Positions 22,920 through 35,374 are shown, counted from the first letter of the stretch. The stretch is DNA of 64,000 nt from Jackrogersella multiformis (GCA_902806575.1 CADCXD010000010.1:2356001-2420000), one strand, 5' to 3'. The notes: generated from the letters alone by a model not told the origin. Numbers and translations: made by a program.

Positions 22920-25900
22920 TCTTGTGCCACTGGTAGTACGGAAAGTAGTACGGTCGACACACCTAGGTAGCTGGAGCCTGGAGGTATCGAGTTACGACTT
23001 GGGACTTGGGACTTGGGACATAGGATGCAGGGGTTCCAAGGTTGTTCCTGCTGGGAGTTGGGGCTAACTCTCTTGCCCCACCATGCCTGCAAAAGCCTAC
23101 CGTCCCAGTCCCAGTCCCAGTCCGAGTGTCCTGCCGTCCCAATGCTTCTCGCACCTGGCGCCTGCAGCCCTCGAATGGCTTTACAGTGATCAGTCATTTC
23201 TCATCCATGGATGGTTCCACCCTCGTCGTAGTGGGGTTGGTGGGGTGTTCTTTTTCAGCCCACACCACCACCTGGGCACTTATCTCTATCGCGGAGGTAC
23301 CTAGGCTGCTAGGTGAACTTAGCTGACTCCAAGTGTCTACCTAGGTACCTAGAGGTTACCTAAGGAGGTAAAGTTATGGTCAGGTTTTTAAACCTTGATT
23401 ACATTGGATGAATCTTGTCTAAGAGTCTAAAGAATATCCTTCTAGAACTCAAGCGAACTTAAGCCGACACATCCTCACAACCCTCACACCCAATTCCTTT
23501 ACCGTTGCGATTACCTAGGTACTTACGGGTAATGATTCGATTTTGCTAGTGCGGGCTGTTCCTTGAATATCGGATCCGATGCTGTGGAACCTCAAGTCCT
23601 CAAAGGGAGTTCCAATCATAACCTCGCCTCCCTCGCCGCCACATCTTAAACGGTCCCGACTTAGGTCATCTAGTGGGTTTGGTTTGGCTTCACTACACTA
23701 CAAAGAAGGAAATAACGGTCAACAATTAACCGCCCGGCATTATTACGTACGTATCCATGATCTTGGAGTGCCTACCTAGGTAGGTACATATGGATATAGG
23801 TATTATAAACATTGAGTACCTAAATATAGCACCGACTGGGCTGGTTTTAGTGCCGGAGAGGCCACTGGCTACCTGTATGTACATAGTAGGTACGTCGTAT
23901 ACATTACTTACCGATATGTAAGAAGCAGTCGATCATAACAACATTCATCTATAATCTAAGACAGCAGACAATAAGAAAACCCAATTAACCACTTAATTCA
24001 CTTCTAACAATCACATATGGATTCTCTTACTTGCTGACGGGCTATGAAGCCTCACCTACCTTGGTAGTTGTCCATCTGCGTAATGACCCTCCATGTTACA
24101 TCCTAACGTTGTCGCACCTTTCCTCGTATGCAACCTTACAATATAGACGGGACTCATTTCGTTACCCTTCCAGCCTCCATACATCTCAGATATTCTCAGC
24201 CCACCTGATATGATATCAAACCAAACCCAAAAGCTTGCTAGCGATGCAAATGAGGGAACTGATTCAATGCGGAGGCAACACTCAAACTCGGTCAAACCCG
24301 AGTTGCCGGGCCGCGCCCGAACTAGATCTTACCTAGGTATACTGGTGGATAATTGAATGGAGAATAAGTCAAATACCTTTAAGCCTTAGGTACCTAGGTA
24401 TCTACCTACATAGGTACCTGGTATGTGGGGGGTTATGGAGTCCTAACGGCCAAGACCCGTGATTCGGACCTTGTAGGCTTGAGTCATTAGTTACGGTAAT
24501 TGTCAATTGTCAATTGCTATACTGCATGTACCGTTTAGTCAATTCTAATTTACTTTTTCTGATGTCTCAGTTGTATAATGTGTGACCGCTTATTGAGAAT
24601 CTAGAAGTAGGTGTTCAATAGCCAAGCCCGTCCATGTTGGTTCCAGAATTATAAGAGTATTGTAGGTACAGGTCAGGGGTAATATCATAAGGTAGGTACC
24701 TAGATGTTATTAATCAACATGTATTTCTCTATATATCTTCATAGCCATTCTTGCATTTAGCCATAGTAACGCTAAGATGAAATGTGCGTCCCATGTTATG
24801 CTTTTTGCTGAGAATTGCAACATTCTTAGTTTTGCTCATCTTGTATTCTTAACTTTATTCTCCGAGCCATGTCTAGCCACAACCTGCCTGCCTCCTGCTT
24901 AGGTAAGATACTAGGTTAAGACCCCCAATGTCAAACTCAAAAGCTTGACAGCCTTGGAAATTAATTTTCCCAACTTTCACAAGGGCATGTCATTAAGTTA
25001 CATTAAAAGTCTCAAACTACCTAGGTAGAATTAATAATGGAAGTAATATAGAGCGGTTCATCGTGGAATTTTTTATAATTGCCCAACCATGCAGCTTTTC
25101 TTTCAGCTTACGAAGTATGTACATCTAACCCCAAACTTTCGCATCTTAAGAGGAGGTAGGTAGCGAAGTAGATTGCGGGGTTGGTGTGACGCCAGAGCAA
25201 TTGGTGTTGAGACTAACATCCTATGTTATCGCCGCCCTATGATTGGTTAATTCAACTTTCCATTGTCCAATTCCATCTAGTACGAAGTACGTAAATGTTC
25301 AGGGCTAACAGGGTTTACTATTGGATACCATATGTACCTATGTAGGTACCTTCAACTTGACATAAGGTTTCGTAAGGAATTTCAACTTTATTAATCCCTC
25401 ATCATTAAAATATTACTATTTCAATACCGTCCAGCTAAGGAAAGCTATTCTTTATTCCTAACCTAACCTAGCAGCATACTCTTCGCCGAGGCCATAGTGT
25501 CCCTTCCCCTATGGCGGATGTTTCTCCTTTCCGCTCTCCCTTGCGTAGAGCAAACCAATATAGTGCAACGGCTGCTAAGCAGCTACCCCTTACTCCAACT
25601 TCCTCAACGGACTGGCGCGTCTAGACAATGACACCGCAGAGCATCATCCACTCTAATATACTACTACCTTACCTACGAGGTAGGTAGTAGAGTAGGCAGA
25701 GTAGGTATTGATAATTGCGGCACAGGCCGTCTCTTTGGCTGCTCATTATAGCCCTGGGGTTTCCAAATGCAAGCACTCGATGATCTGGACATGATAATCA
25801 CTATGATCGGAATGGCTAAGTAAACCTCGGCAGCCTTGGAAGTCTATCAACTCTAGATAGAGAGTTATGAAGGTACAGATAATTGAGCGGGTATCTACTT

Positions 25901-26254
25901 CCAGGTTGGCGTAGTACACTACAAAAAGGGGGCACCTGCAGGAACGTTGAATTTACACGACCACGGGTTCCTACCTAGGTCCATCAGATGAATCATTTCT
26001 TTTGAAGGAAAGAGCACATTGCAATCTACCTAGGTAAAGTAGAATTGTCACGTGTTTAGCTTGTGAGTATCGCTACAACGGCTAAGAGCCAATTGCTTCT
26101 AAAATAGAAGTTCCTTCACAATACATATACGCTACAGTCAAGGCAATAATACGATATATCGTCATTCTCATCATATATCCTCGTCAATCTGAATTAACTT
26201 CTAGGTATACTATTTATAGCATTCATACCTAAGACTATGCCTTAGTTATCTAGT
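22920..26254. other. Long gene-free region
   Basis: More than 3 kb without a supported gene. It has tandem GACTTGG at 22997-23017, tandem CCCAGT at about 23103-23120, and many ACCTAGGT palindromes (about 23338-23347, 23772-23785 and 24388-24420). The short frames have low complexity (for example DWDWDWD) and no family features. Confidence 0.5.
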
Positions 26255-28021
26255 ATGAATTGGACTGAAGGCAACCTCTCGCGCCATTCGAGAGGCAGGC
26301 AGCGAAATGAACTACTTACACGGCAGAAGCACCATTTTGCAAAAGTTCGCAACGGTCTACTAAACGGCAGCATAAAGCAGAGTCCCATATCTATATCCTT
26401 CCTCGGAACCCAGCACTCACGAAATCTAAGAAGCCAAGATGGTTCTGGCGGTGCGGCATACAGACAATCGTCAAGCCCCCTTTTAGTTGTGAAGCGGAAG
26501 CAGACTCCAGCTTTGCGAGATGATTTGGGACATCAGTCATCCATCCGTGAGAAGAGAAGAAAATTACTTGACAAGCAGGATTGGGTCGGGTTAGACTTAC
26601 AGCAACCGATCGACATCACTTTCCCAGGGCAACTCCAAGCATTTACCGGTTCGAGATGGGCTCGAGTCGATCGGTCACGGGTACGTGCCACGCAGAAACG
26701 TCGCGAACATTTGGGCACTCCCCGATTAGAAGCGACTAAACAGGCTCATAGTCGCTCTATAAAGGTACAGGTTGGAAGTCAGGCGCTCAACCCAAGTGTG
26801 AGCACGACATCAAGAAGATACAGTCTAGTACCACAGCCCTTGACGAGTTCATCTCAGAGAAGGTCAAATCCAATCTCAAGTCCGGAACCCAGTCAGGCCC
26901 GTCATCTATATGTGGCACCCAGAAACGACCAGTCTTCACAGCTACCAGAGGGTTATCGGTATGAAACAACAGGAACACGAGATGGCGCATACTTAAAGGG
27001 GCCTGTAAAGCCACCGACGCCAGAGAAATCAGCTTATGTTGTGTACTCCTCATCAGTCATCCATGAACCGACTCCTTGGCGGAATAACAACCCCTTGTTT
27101 CTGAGGCGATCTCCAACAGCGTCCGAGGATTTAGGAAGTATGCAGGTAGAGCTCGAGCGTCCAGCTAGACCAGTTCCACCCTCGCAGGAAGCAGACCAGG
27201 AGGTTTGGAAAAGCTGGGTTCTTGGCTCATCGGACAATCCACCAATTACTACATCAAACGCTTCACAGATTTCAACGTCACCGGGCAATTCAACAACTCA
27301 TATCTTACCATCGCATTTACAGAAAAAGTTGCCTAGCTATGAGGTTTCGAGCGAACCAGTTATGAGCAGAAGTTATCCGTGTCCCGAGTCGAGCATAAAC
27401 GACCGCGAAGACACTCAAGTAGCATTTTATGAAGAATGTAATAGTACGCCACCTAAACGGAAGCCAGTCCATCAACAAATCGAAGTTCAGCCGACAAATG
27501 ATGATGACAGTGCTTGGATGAAATTCGTGTTCGATGACGACAGCAATGAGTTAGAAGCAAAAGCATTTACAGAAGCTGCGCACAAAGCTGCAGCGGAACT
27601 ACTTCCTTCTGACATATCCGCAAGCGCTGTCAATGCAACTGAAACTGCTGCCACTTGTGGGACAAGTTCTTTTTGTAGTGATAATAAAGAAGGTGATAGT
27701 CTTTCCCCCGGGACGTCGAGCGGAAGTCATATGGCAACGCACGGCACTCAGGCTTCGGAGTCGGTATCTAGCAATATAGCTACGGCCGGCTCAACAACCG
27801 TGGCTGAATCGGAATCGCGGTTTCGGTTCGCGCAGCCGAGAACTTTCGTAGGTAAACTCGCTAGTTCAGCCGTGACGGCAGCACAGGGGCCACAGCTCCA
27901 GTCACGTCTTGGCGGGAAAAGGAGAGGTAGGCGCAAGAAGAGGACTGCGGATGGAAGAGCTGATATTCGACAACTTCCAGATTTCGACGGAGACCCAATA
28001 GAAGAGTTTGGAGACGAATGA
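26255..28021 (+). CDS. Conserved fungal protein of unknown function
   Basis: A single exon of 588 codons. I do not recognise a named domain. The N-terminus MNWTEGNLSRHSRGRQ.. and RQKHHFAKVRNGL and the block KLLDKQDWVGLDLQQPIDITFP look like conserved patches shared by uncharacterised Pezizomycotina proteins. The middle (about 170-470) is rich in S, T, P and Q and probably disordered. The C-terminus has a basic cluster (GGKRRGRRKKRTADGR, about 549-564) followed by DIRQLPDFDGDPIEEFGDE, which looks like a conserved short motif. The basic cluster could be a nuclear signal; that is inference. The start is chosen because the conserved-looking 'NWT' begins right at the first ATG. Confidence 0.75.
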   Translation: MNWTEGNLSRHSRGRQRNELLTRQKHHFAKVRNGLLNGSIKQSPISISFLGTQHSRNLRSQDGSGGAAYRQSSSPLLVVKRKQTPALRDDLGHQSSIREKRRKLLDKQDWVGLDLQQPIDITFPGQLQAFTGSRWARVDRSRVRATQKRREHLGTPRLEATKQAHSRSIKVQVGSQALNPSVSTTSRRYSLVPQPLTSSSQRRSNPISSPEPSQARHLYVAPRNDQSSQLPEGYRYETTGTRDGAYLKGPVKPPTPEKSAYVVYSSSVIHEPTPWRNNNPLFLRRSPTASEDLGSMQVELERPARPVPPSQEADQEVWKSWVLGSSDNPPITTSNASQISTSPGNSTTHILPSHLQKKLPSYEVSSEPVMSRSYPCPESSINDREDTQVAFYEECNSTPPKRKPVHQQIEVQPTNDDDSAWMKFVFDDDSNELEAKAFTEAAHKAAAELLPSDISASAVNATETAATCGTSSFCSDNKEGDSLSPGTSSGSHMATHGTQASESVSSNIATAGSTTVAESESRFRFAQPRTFVGKLASSAVTAAQGPQLQSRLGGKRRGRRKKRTADGRADIRQLPDFDGDPIEEFGDE

Positions 28022-28683
28022 AATACCTGCCCAGGTATAATTGCTACGCTTCCAGCTATCATGGTGACTTAGATTCATGTAACCCTATTACAACATCGAT
28101 AATACACGATGGCATTGGGCACCAATTTCGCAGACCCGGAAGATCTCGAGTGCTACCTACATAGGTTGGTACTAGATAACTGGTCAGGGGAAGCCTTAAT
28201 ATTAGGTCGGGCGCTAAGCCGTTAAGGGGTCATGTACCGATACACCTACATTACCATTTCAAGGTACGAGCTCGCTGTTATTCTTTTCCTCTACTATCTG
28301 AAAGAGTGTCAAAATTTGTGCTTTCAATCTTAGGTAGTATATAAATTAGAAGTGATAATAATTCCTGATCGTTTTATGGCGCCTAACACGTCGGGATATG
28401 CATTCCTGCCTCCTAGAGGCAACTTAACATTATTATACCTAATCTCCTAACTATACCCATCTTCCTCGGAGACCCAGATTCTTGCGCCTTACTAAAGACA
28501 AGGGACTTGCTTACGTATCTACCTAGGGTAGTAAGTAGTGACACAATACATGATCGATGTCTTCTCTCACATTTTCCCATTCCTCCTTCTCATATATGAG
28601 TACCCAATATTCATACGCAAAACCGTCATATTCCGAAATTCTTATATTTAGGACTATTTTATCGCTCATCGTGCCACAAAATT
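28022..28683. other. Intergenic region, co-directional genes
   Basis: A 660-base spacer with A/T-rich tracts and CTACCTAGGGTAGTAAG-type motifs near 28518. No gene seen. Confidence 0.5.
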
Positions 28684-30558
28684 ATGTCCCCAGGGGAAAA
28701 TATTGATTTATTTGCGCCATTCGAGCGGGATATCATACTCGAGGTCCGCACTAGTAAAATGAAGACGATGCCGGGACTTAAGGTCGAGACGGGCATAGAC
28801 AAGAAATTACGCTCCGGTCGCATCCCCGTGTCCTTCGTCGGGCTCGATGCGGACGAGCATGATCTTGTGTTCCATGGCGGCCCAGATAAAGCCATTCACG
28901 GATGTGAGCCAGCGCACCCTTGACTCATCAGTAGCCTGCATATGTCTAACATGCGCTTCAGACTGCTGTTCTCATTATCCGACTTGGGGGGAAGAGTTTC
29001 CCGAGGCCGCTGCTCGTTTCAAGCGTGGCGGGTTTGGGGAGAACTTCGTGACGGAGCGCAGTGAGTGTTTCTAGAGCTGATCGATTATTACCCCTATTCG
29101 AGAATATCGAAGAAGCTAGTTTAGTCGCCATGCACATTCCTCCCAAACCAGATTTATTGACATTTTCACCCATTGGCAGTGAATGAGAGGAACGTATGCA
29201 TTGGAGATATAGTGTCTGTCGGCGACGACGGCGTCCTGCTCCAAGTCAGCTTACCGCGGCAGCCATGCTTCAAGCTGAACCACCGCTTCCAGCTCAAAAA
29301 GTTCGCGCCGAACACGTTCAGAACCAGTCGATCAGGTTGGTATTACAGAGTGCTGCACGAAGGCACGGTGCAGGCGGGAGACGAGATCCGCCTCGTAGAG
29401 CGCAGGTGGCCCAAGTGGACCATCGAGCGCGTGCAGGAGTACCTCCACCGAAACCAGGACGACGCCGCCATGAACGCAGAGCTCGCGGCCATCCCCGACA
29501 TGGGCGAGGAGAGCAGGCTGGCGTTTCAGAAACGCGTCGAAAAGCTCCAAGCCAAGAAGAAGCGCGAGGCGGCCGCTCTCAACGGAGAGGAGGAGGAGAA
29601 GGAGAAAGACAGATGGCGCGATTTCCGGATCGCCGAGAAGAAACCCCAGACCCCGCGCATCACGTCGTTCGTCCTCGAGGCCGTGAGCCCGGCCCCGGAG
29701 CCCGGCGAGATGCAGCCCGGCTCGCACGCGCGCCTGCGGCTGCCCAACGGCCTCCTCCGCGCGTACTCCGTCGTCTCCGGGACCCCGGACCGCTTCGAGC
29801 TGGGCGTCGCCCTCGAGGAGCACAGCCGCGGCGGCTCGGCGTACCTGCACCGCACGGCGAAGGAGGGCGACGTCGTGCAGGTGGGCCGCGTGACGGCGGC
29901 GCTCAAGCCCGCGGCCGCGGCGAGCTGCCACGTGTTCATCGCCGGCGGCGTCGGCGTCACCGCCTTCCTCGCCACGCTGCGGGCGTACCGCGACATCCAC
30001 TGGGACACGACGCTGCACTGGGGCGTGCGCGCGGATGACATCCCGTTCCGCGCGCGCGTCGACGCGCTCGGCGACGCCGTGCGCTTGTACGATGCCGCCG
30101 CCGGCCGCCGCATGGACCTCCCGGCGATCTTCCGCGACCTGCCCTGGAACGCCCACGTGTACGTGTGCGGGCCGCCGCGCATGATGGCCGAGGCGGCGCG
30201 CGAGGCGAAGATCCGCGGCCTCGCGGATGACGAGGTGCATTTCGAGGCGTTCAGCGCGGACGCTTCGGGGGATCCGTTTGATGTGGAGGTTTGGCGCGGG
30301 GGTAGGATGGTGGGGTTGAGGGTCGCGGCGGAGGAGTCGCTGCTTGAGGCGCTGAGGAGGGGGTTTGCGGCGGCGAATGATGGGGGGGAGGAGGAGGTGC
30401 CGAGTAGCTGCGAGGTGGGGAATTGTGGCACGTGTAGGGTCACGCTGAGGAGTGGGAGGGTTGAGCATAGGGGTGTTGGGTTGCCGGAGGAGGAGAGGGC
30501 CGGGGCGATGCTGAGTTGTGTGAGTAGGGGCGTGGGGAAGATTGTTATTGAGATTTGA
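28684..30558 (+). CDS. MOSC domain - ferredoxin reductase - 2Fe-2S fusion protein (YiiM-like)
   Basis: Three exons, 28684-28903, 28962-29060 and 29180-30558, give 565 residues. The first part is a YiiM-type MOSC domain (VSFVGLDADEHDLVFHGGPDKAIHGY, GGFGENFVTERMNERNVCIGD, LLQVSLPRQPC). A 3-alpha segment follows (VQEYLHRNQDDAAMN.., about 180-230), then an FNR-like FAD/NAD module. It carries RAYSVV (FAD site), VFIAGGVGVTAFLATL (nucleotide-binding glycine loop) and VYVCGPPRMM. The C-terminus is a plant-type 2Fe-2S ferredoxin with cysteines at 517, 522, 525 and 553 (CEVGNCGTC...C). MOSC proteins bind pterin molybdenum cofactor or handle its sulfur; YiiM reduces N-hydroxylated bases. A self-contained NAD(P)H-driven reductase is the natural reading. 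The third exon is very GC-rich, especially 29600-30250. Confidence 0.9.
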
Positions 30559-30987
30559 AGTTGGGTTTGGGTTTTGAGAATAGGGGATATAGGGGTAAGG
30601 GATGAAGGGGGTGGGGGGATAGGGGGTAGTTTATGGTGCATGATGGCCTTTGATAGATGGATAGAAGAGCTTATACTTATGGTATGTACAATGCATGTTT
30701 GTTCTACTCTGTGTGTATAGTTGTCGATGGTCTATGTATCGCCGGCATGTTGTTGCCAATGCTGTATGCTAGACAGGTGATATTACTTTGAGTCTTTTTA
30801 GCTCCGTGCCATGGGGACTCCTAAAAAACAACTAATACTACGACTAGATTACCATACGATTTTAATTTATGGTTATTTCAGTCAAATTCGAAGAGAAACG
30901 AAAATAGAAGAAATAGTACGTCAGAGTAGAATATATTTATAGTATCTGTTACTTGCTTCATCTATGCATGCATCATTCGGAATGTGA
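30559..30987. other. Convergent intergenic region with G-rich tract
   Basis: This is the 3' region shared by the MOSC fusion and the MFS transporter. At 30583-30626 the plus strand has six runs of three to six G separated by one to six bases. The rest is AT-rich with no gene. Confidence 0.6.
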
Positions 30988-32749
30988 TTAAGTTGTAGCA
31001 GCCTCCTCGTGTTGGCTGGCGACTAATGTATCTATCTTCTTAACTTGCCCGCCAAGCCAGATGTAGATGACTACTGCTCCCGACGCCGCCCAGACGGCAA
31101 AACTCCATGTCATCGTACCCCATCCCACAGAAGCGACGACATAGCCAGCCCATAACGAGCCAACGGTTCCTCCGAGAGCATAGGCCATCATGAAGAGCCC
31201 GTAACCCAACCCATATACCCCGTTCTCTCCGAAGATACCCGGCTGCTCGGCAGCTTTTTCCTCGATTACATAAGTGATCTCGGCCATCAGGGGGATGTTT
31301 GCGAATGCTAGCGATAATCCTAGCAGGGCGAGCAAGAAGCTAAGTAACACTTTGTCCTGAATGGTACTCTCGGTGACGAAGCGGAGACACACGAGTAGCG
31401 GTATTGATAAGCAGAACCCGAAGAACGACGGCCACTTGGCGCCGTATCTGTCAGAAAGCCAGCCGACTAAGGGGGAGATGAAACACGGTAGATATAGCGC
31501 GAGGAATATTATACCGGCAGCCGTAGAATTCCACGCAAAGGTAGTCCGAACAAATAAGGCCAGTGTAGCGTCGAATCCCATCCTGTCTGGTAGTTAGCTC
31601 GAGCTACTATCAACGTGAATAGGGCTAATTGTAGTTGTATGGACTCACATGATACCAGCCTGAACTAAGAGGCCGTATAACGCGGCAAGCATCCTCGGAG
31701 ATCGTAAGAGAATCTTGATAGGATGGCTTGTGCTAGTATGTTCCGAGACTACCGAGTCCTTTCCGGTAATGTCGGCAGTTTCGGCTCGCTTTTCTTCATA
31801 GTTGGGTTGCTGAGGCTGATTACTGACATTCGTAATTGGCTCTGGGGTGCATATACGCATCTCTCTTGCTTCGAGGGACTTTGCGCGGCCGGTGGCAATA
31901 GATGAAGCGGCTGCCTCGACGTCTGGCTGGGTTTCCCCTATCTTCAAAGGACTGGAGATTTGGTTCTCACTAATCCACTGTCGAGCAACCTTCTTCTCGA
32001 TCATAACAAGTCGTAGCAAGATATCTATGGCGACGACACCGAAAGCGATGTAGTAAACGGCGTAGTATCCTACTGCGCTGTAGACAGCACCACCTATCAC
32101 CGGCGCGATAAGTAGTCCGAGACTCATCGATATGCCAAGGTAGCCCAGTGCGACACCTACGTTGCTTTTCATGGTGTCGACTAGCAGCGCACACCCTACA
32201 CTCCAGACAATGGCCGCGCTAAACCCCTGAAGGAGTCTACCGACAATAAGAAGACCGATCGATTTACCGAAACATAATAGCAGAGTTGACGCTGCCAGCG
32301 CGACCAGTCCGATAAGTAGGGGCCATCGTCGTGACGACGTATGGTCGGCGTATATCCCGGCAAGAGGGCTGCCGACGAACAAGACCACGCTGTAGCAGGC
32401 TAGAAGGATGGAAGTCCAGTGCTGCACCTGATCCTCCGGGATTCCGACTTGGACCGTGAGGGAAAACGGCACGACCGGGACTATGAGTCCGTAATAGAAG
32501 ATATCCGTGAAGATGGCTAAGTTCACTTTTCATGTTGCTAGTTAGTAAATCCGCTTTACCGTGTTGGAGATGTTGTACGGAAACTTGACAGGGGCACCTA
32601 TGTTTCAATTTGAGCTTGGAGATATTAAACGAACCGGTGATCATTATCAACGTCGTGGAAGACCGGACGGACAGCAGAAACGGAGGTTTCGACTTGGAAT
32701 CCTTCCTGGTCCCCGAGAGGAATTGCCTTGCGCTGCTGACGAATCTCAT
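30988..32749 (-). CDS. MFS transporter, DHA1/VMAT-like
   Basis: Three exons on the minus strand, 32749-32635, 32525-31649 and 31582-30988, give 528 residues. After a basic N-terminus, TM1 is NLAIFTDIFYYGLIVPVVPF. The loop 2-3 motif is GIYADHTSSRRWPLLIG, a form of the MFS motif A (GxLaDrxGRrr). The VGRLLQGFSAAIVWSVGCAL segment is the TM4 region. A large charged central loop (about 225-300) separates the two six-helix halves; the second half has PLVGWLSDRYGAKWPSFFG. The proteins most like this in my memory are fungal relatives of vesicular amine transporters (SLC18). The substrate cannot be told. The splice choice TLIMIT|V NLAIFTD is supported by a TTTACTAAC branch site. Confidence 0.88.
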
Positions 32750-33618
32750 CTTGATTCCTATCCTGGTCTTCGGCTATATCACATGCGTCCCTTAAAGGAT
32801 AGAATCCATCTTATATGGAATTCGCAGACAGAAAGAACAAATGTTGCTATCTTCTTAATAGCGAATCACAATCCCTTCTAATGTGAAATCAAATGACATC
32901 AAGATGAGGTGCAAAACACTTCGCCAGATCTCCGATTTTCACCGCAAGACCACCGGATGTGGATCTCTGACTGAGGACTGAGGACTGAGGAGCCCGCGGG
33001 GTCCGGCCGGGGTGGTGAACTAGTTAGCTACGACGGTAGCATCATGACTAATAGTCTCTCCATCATGGGTAAGAGTTGTATATCATATGGATTGTGGAAG
33101 TTTTACAATGATTACTGACGTATTGGGGGAAAGATGGTCAATTTTTAAAAATTGGATCACTTTGTCTAAGATTATAAAAGAGTATTTATGTACCTAACTA
33201 CCTAGGACCTAGGTAAGTAGGTATTGACTAGATTTTTAAGTCTATGTCATTGGGATGGGTATAGTGGTGAGACTGGATTGCAATTCTGACTTGTGATTTC
33301 CTACTACTGAGTAAAGAACACTGTGATGATGAAGGTTATATATACAATTACAAAATAGCTTCATATGTGCACAAAAATGGAATCTACTAATATGCTACTT
33401 TAGAATATTGATATATGAGGTAGTTAAATTAATAAAGGGGTTATTGTTATAGCCGCTAGTCCTCGCATAGACCCACCAACCCTTTTTTCTTCTAGTTGAT
33501 ACTTAGGTACTTAGATACTTATGTACAAGGCTGAAATTTCATTCATGTTTTCATTCATAACAACCAAAAAAAAACAACTTCAACTTCAACTTCAACTTCG
33601 CAACGAGTCAATTCGAGA
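32750..33618. other. Divergent intergenic region MFS/RRP7
   Basis: The promoter region for both neighbours. It includes tandem GACTGAGGACTGAGGA (about 32968-32985), an A9 run followed by about four CTTCAA hexamers directly upstream of the RRP7 start (33567-33599), and an ACCTAGG-type motif near 33200. No gene is supported. Confidence 0.5.
33576..33599. repeat. (CTTCAA)n microsatellite in RRP7 5' region
   Basis: About four CTTCAA units end 20 bases before the RRP7 ATG and so lie in its 5' untranslated region or core promoter. Confidence 0.7.
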
Positions 33619-34557
33619 ATGTCGGAATTACACCTTTCGTCAGAGGGATTCTCTGTACTTCCGCTTTCAATACCTCCTCTTCCATCATTTCCTGTCAAGG
33701 CCACGCATTACCTTTACCTACGAAGAAACGCTCCTAGGATACCAACTCCTGACGATTCCCGAAGCCTCTTCATTGCCAATGTTCCTTGCGACAGCACCGA
33801 GGTGCACTTTCGAGCCTTATTTTCTTGCCTAATTGGAGCGGGAAGATTTGAGAGCATCACCTTCGAGCAGGACAAGAAGGCCTCGAAATCTTCCCATGAA
33901 CCCGCCCAAGCGACAAGATTAGAGGCACACAGGAAGAGGAAGAGAGTCGATGAAGAAATACAAAACGTAAAGGATGAAGCTGCTGCTGAATTGCCATCTT
34001 CGTGGACGCGAGAAATATACCGCAGTGGTAGTCCTGCTGTGGCGCTGTTTGCCGACGAGAAGAGCATCGACCTAGTCCTCAAAGCCGTCCGGAAGCTTAA
34101 GAAGCCGAGGGATTATCCCATCTGGGGAGAAGGCGTCAAGGATAAAGCACCGCCCTTAGGTTCTCAATGGCTAAAACTACACAACAAGTTGTCCTACCCG
34201 GGAAATGATGTCGTGCAAGCTACAATGGATGTCTACTTCACCGTCTTCAACAGGAAGGAGAAGGAAGCAGAGAAGCTCGCTAAGAGGCTCCGAAACGAGC
34301 CCGATGAGGATGGTTTCGTGACGGTTACGAGAGGCGGCCGAGCTGCACCCGCGAGAAGGGATGAAGCAGAGGAAGCCAAGCAGAAGATGCTAGAGAGGCA
34401 ACAAAAGAAGAAGGATGAAACCACAGATTTCTACCGGTTCCAGATGCGCGAGAAGAGGAAAGCTGAACAGTACGAAACATTGAAGAGATTCGAGGAAGAC
34501 AAGAGGAAAGTGCTTGCTATGAAGGAGAAGCGAGGGAAGTTTAGGCCTGAGACATGA
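33619..34557 (+). CDS. RRP7: Ribosomal RNA-processing protein 7 (RRP7)
   Basis: A single exon of 312 codons. Yeast Rrp7 acts in the 90S/SSU processome and is needed for cleavage at site A2 and 18S rRNA production. Here the N-terminal part contains the family's degenerate RRM (SLFIANVPCDSTEVHFRALF, about 49-68). It continues with a helical, charged insert (AHRKRKRVDEEIQNVKDE) and the WLKLHNKLSYPGNDVVQATMDVYFTVFN block. The C-terminal RRP7 domain follows: EPDEDGFVTVTRGGR, then a long basic helix DFYRFQMREKRKAEQYETLKRFEEDKRKV ending REKRGKFRP-like. Length is normal. The start is the first ATG and sits just before the conserved start; nucleolar location follows from the family. Confidence 0.93.
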   Translation: MSELHLSSEGFSVLPLSIPPLPSFPVKATHYLYLRRNAPRIPTPDDSRSLFIANVPCDSTEVHFRALFSCLIGAGRFESITFEQDKKASKSSHEPAQATRLEAHRKRKRVDEEIQNVKDEAAAELPSSWTREIYRSGSPAVALFADEKSIDLVLKAVRKLKKPRDYPIWGEGVKDKAPPLGSQWLKLHNKLSYPGNDVVQATMDVYFTVFNRKEKEAEKLAKRLRNEPDEDGFVTVTRGGRAAPARRDEAEEAKQKMLERQQKKKDETTDFYRFQMREKRKAEQYETLKRFEEDKRKVLAMKEKRGKFRPET

Positions 34558-35374
34558 GGAATCACGGTTATTCACAACTGCGCGAGAGAAGCGAGGTTTT
34601 TTCTTGGGCAGACACCAATGCTTGCCTCTGACACACCATGCTATCTTGTCTGATCATGCCTCGACAAGCTCCGATCTATGTCTGTCGGGTAAGTCCTTTT
34701 CACCAAGTTCTGTTTTTGCTTGTTTTTGCTTCATGATGACGAGCACGGGGCCATCGAATGCCGTCGAGTCTGGGTCTCCAGCTCCTCGATAGCGTATGCC
34801 GACACAAACCGTGTACTAACAATCTTCTCAACTTGTCTGAAAGCATTCTTATTCCTACAATTATTTGATTATTGTGAATAGGGCCTTGCTAACACATTCA
34901 TAAGCATGTCAGATTAGCATAAGTGCGAAGAAGATAAGGGGAACTTGACACCGTTGCGCACATGTAACGATTAGATGCATGACATCTGGAGCAAATTGTG
35001 TATAACTGTGTAGCAACAAGGTCATCGACATAACGATTCTATGATCTGGATGCGATTGGTGCGGGTAGAAGTACGAACCGACTCATTGATCAGCCCTATC
35101 ATATCTCCGCCGTCTTTTAACAGCCCTAATCCGCCATGGCTTTGAGTATAGGAAGCTCTTATATAGAATGGCAAGCACTTTTATTTGATGTGGCCGAAAT
35201 TTCTCTTGATATAATACTATTGTCCAGCACTTCGTTCCTCTCTTTATTGGATATGTGCCTTTTTTTATGAGCCTTGGGCATCGTTGATACAAATAAACAA
35301 GCCGATACTGTCATCCCCAACAACCGTAACAAAATGACCGGATTCGTACTTAAGAAACGTCACGACGATCTTGC

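Noticed and set aside
29332..30641. Long minus-strand frames of 370-380 codons opposite the MOSC gene
   Set aside because: They are shadows of a GC-rich coding exon; composition is arginine-, alanine- and histidine-rich with no family features.
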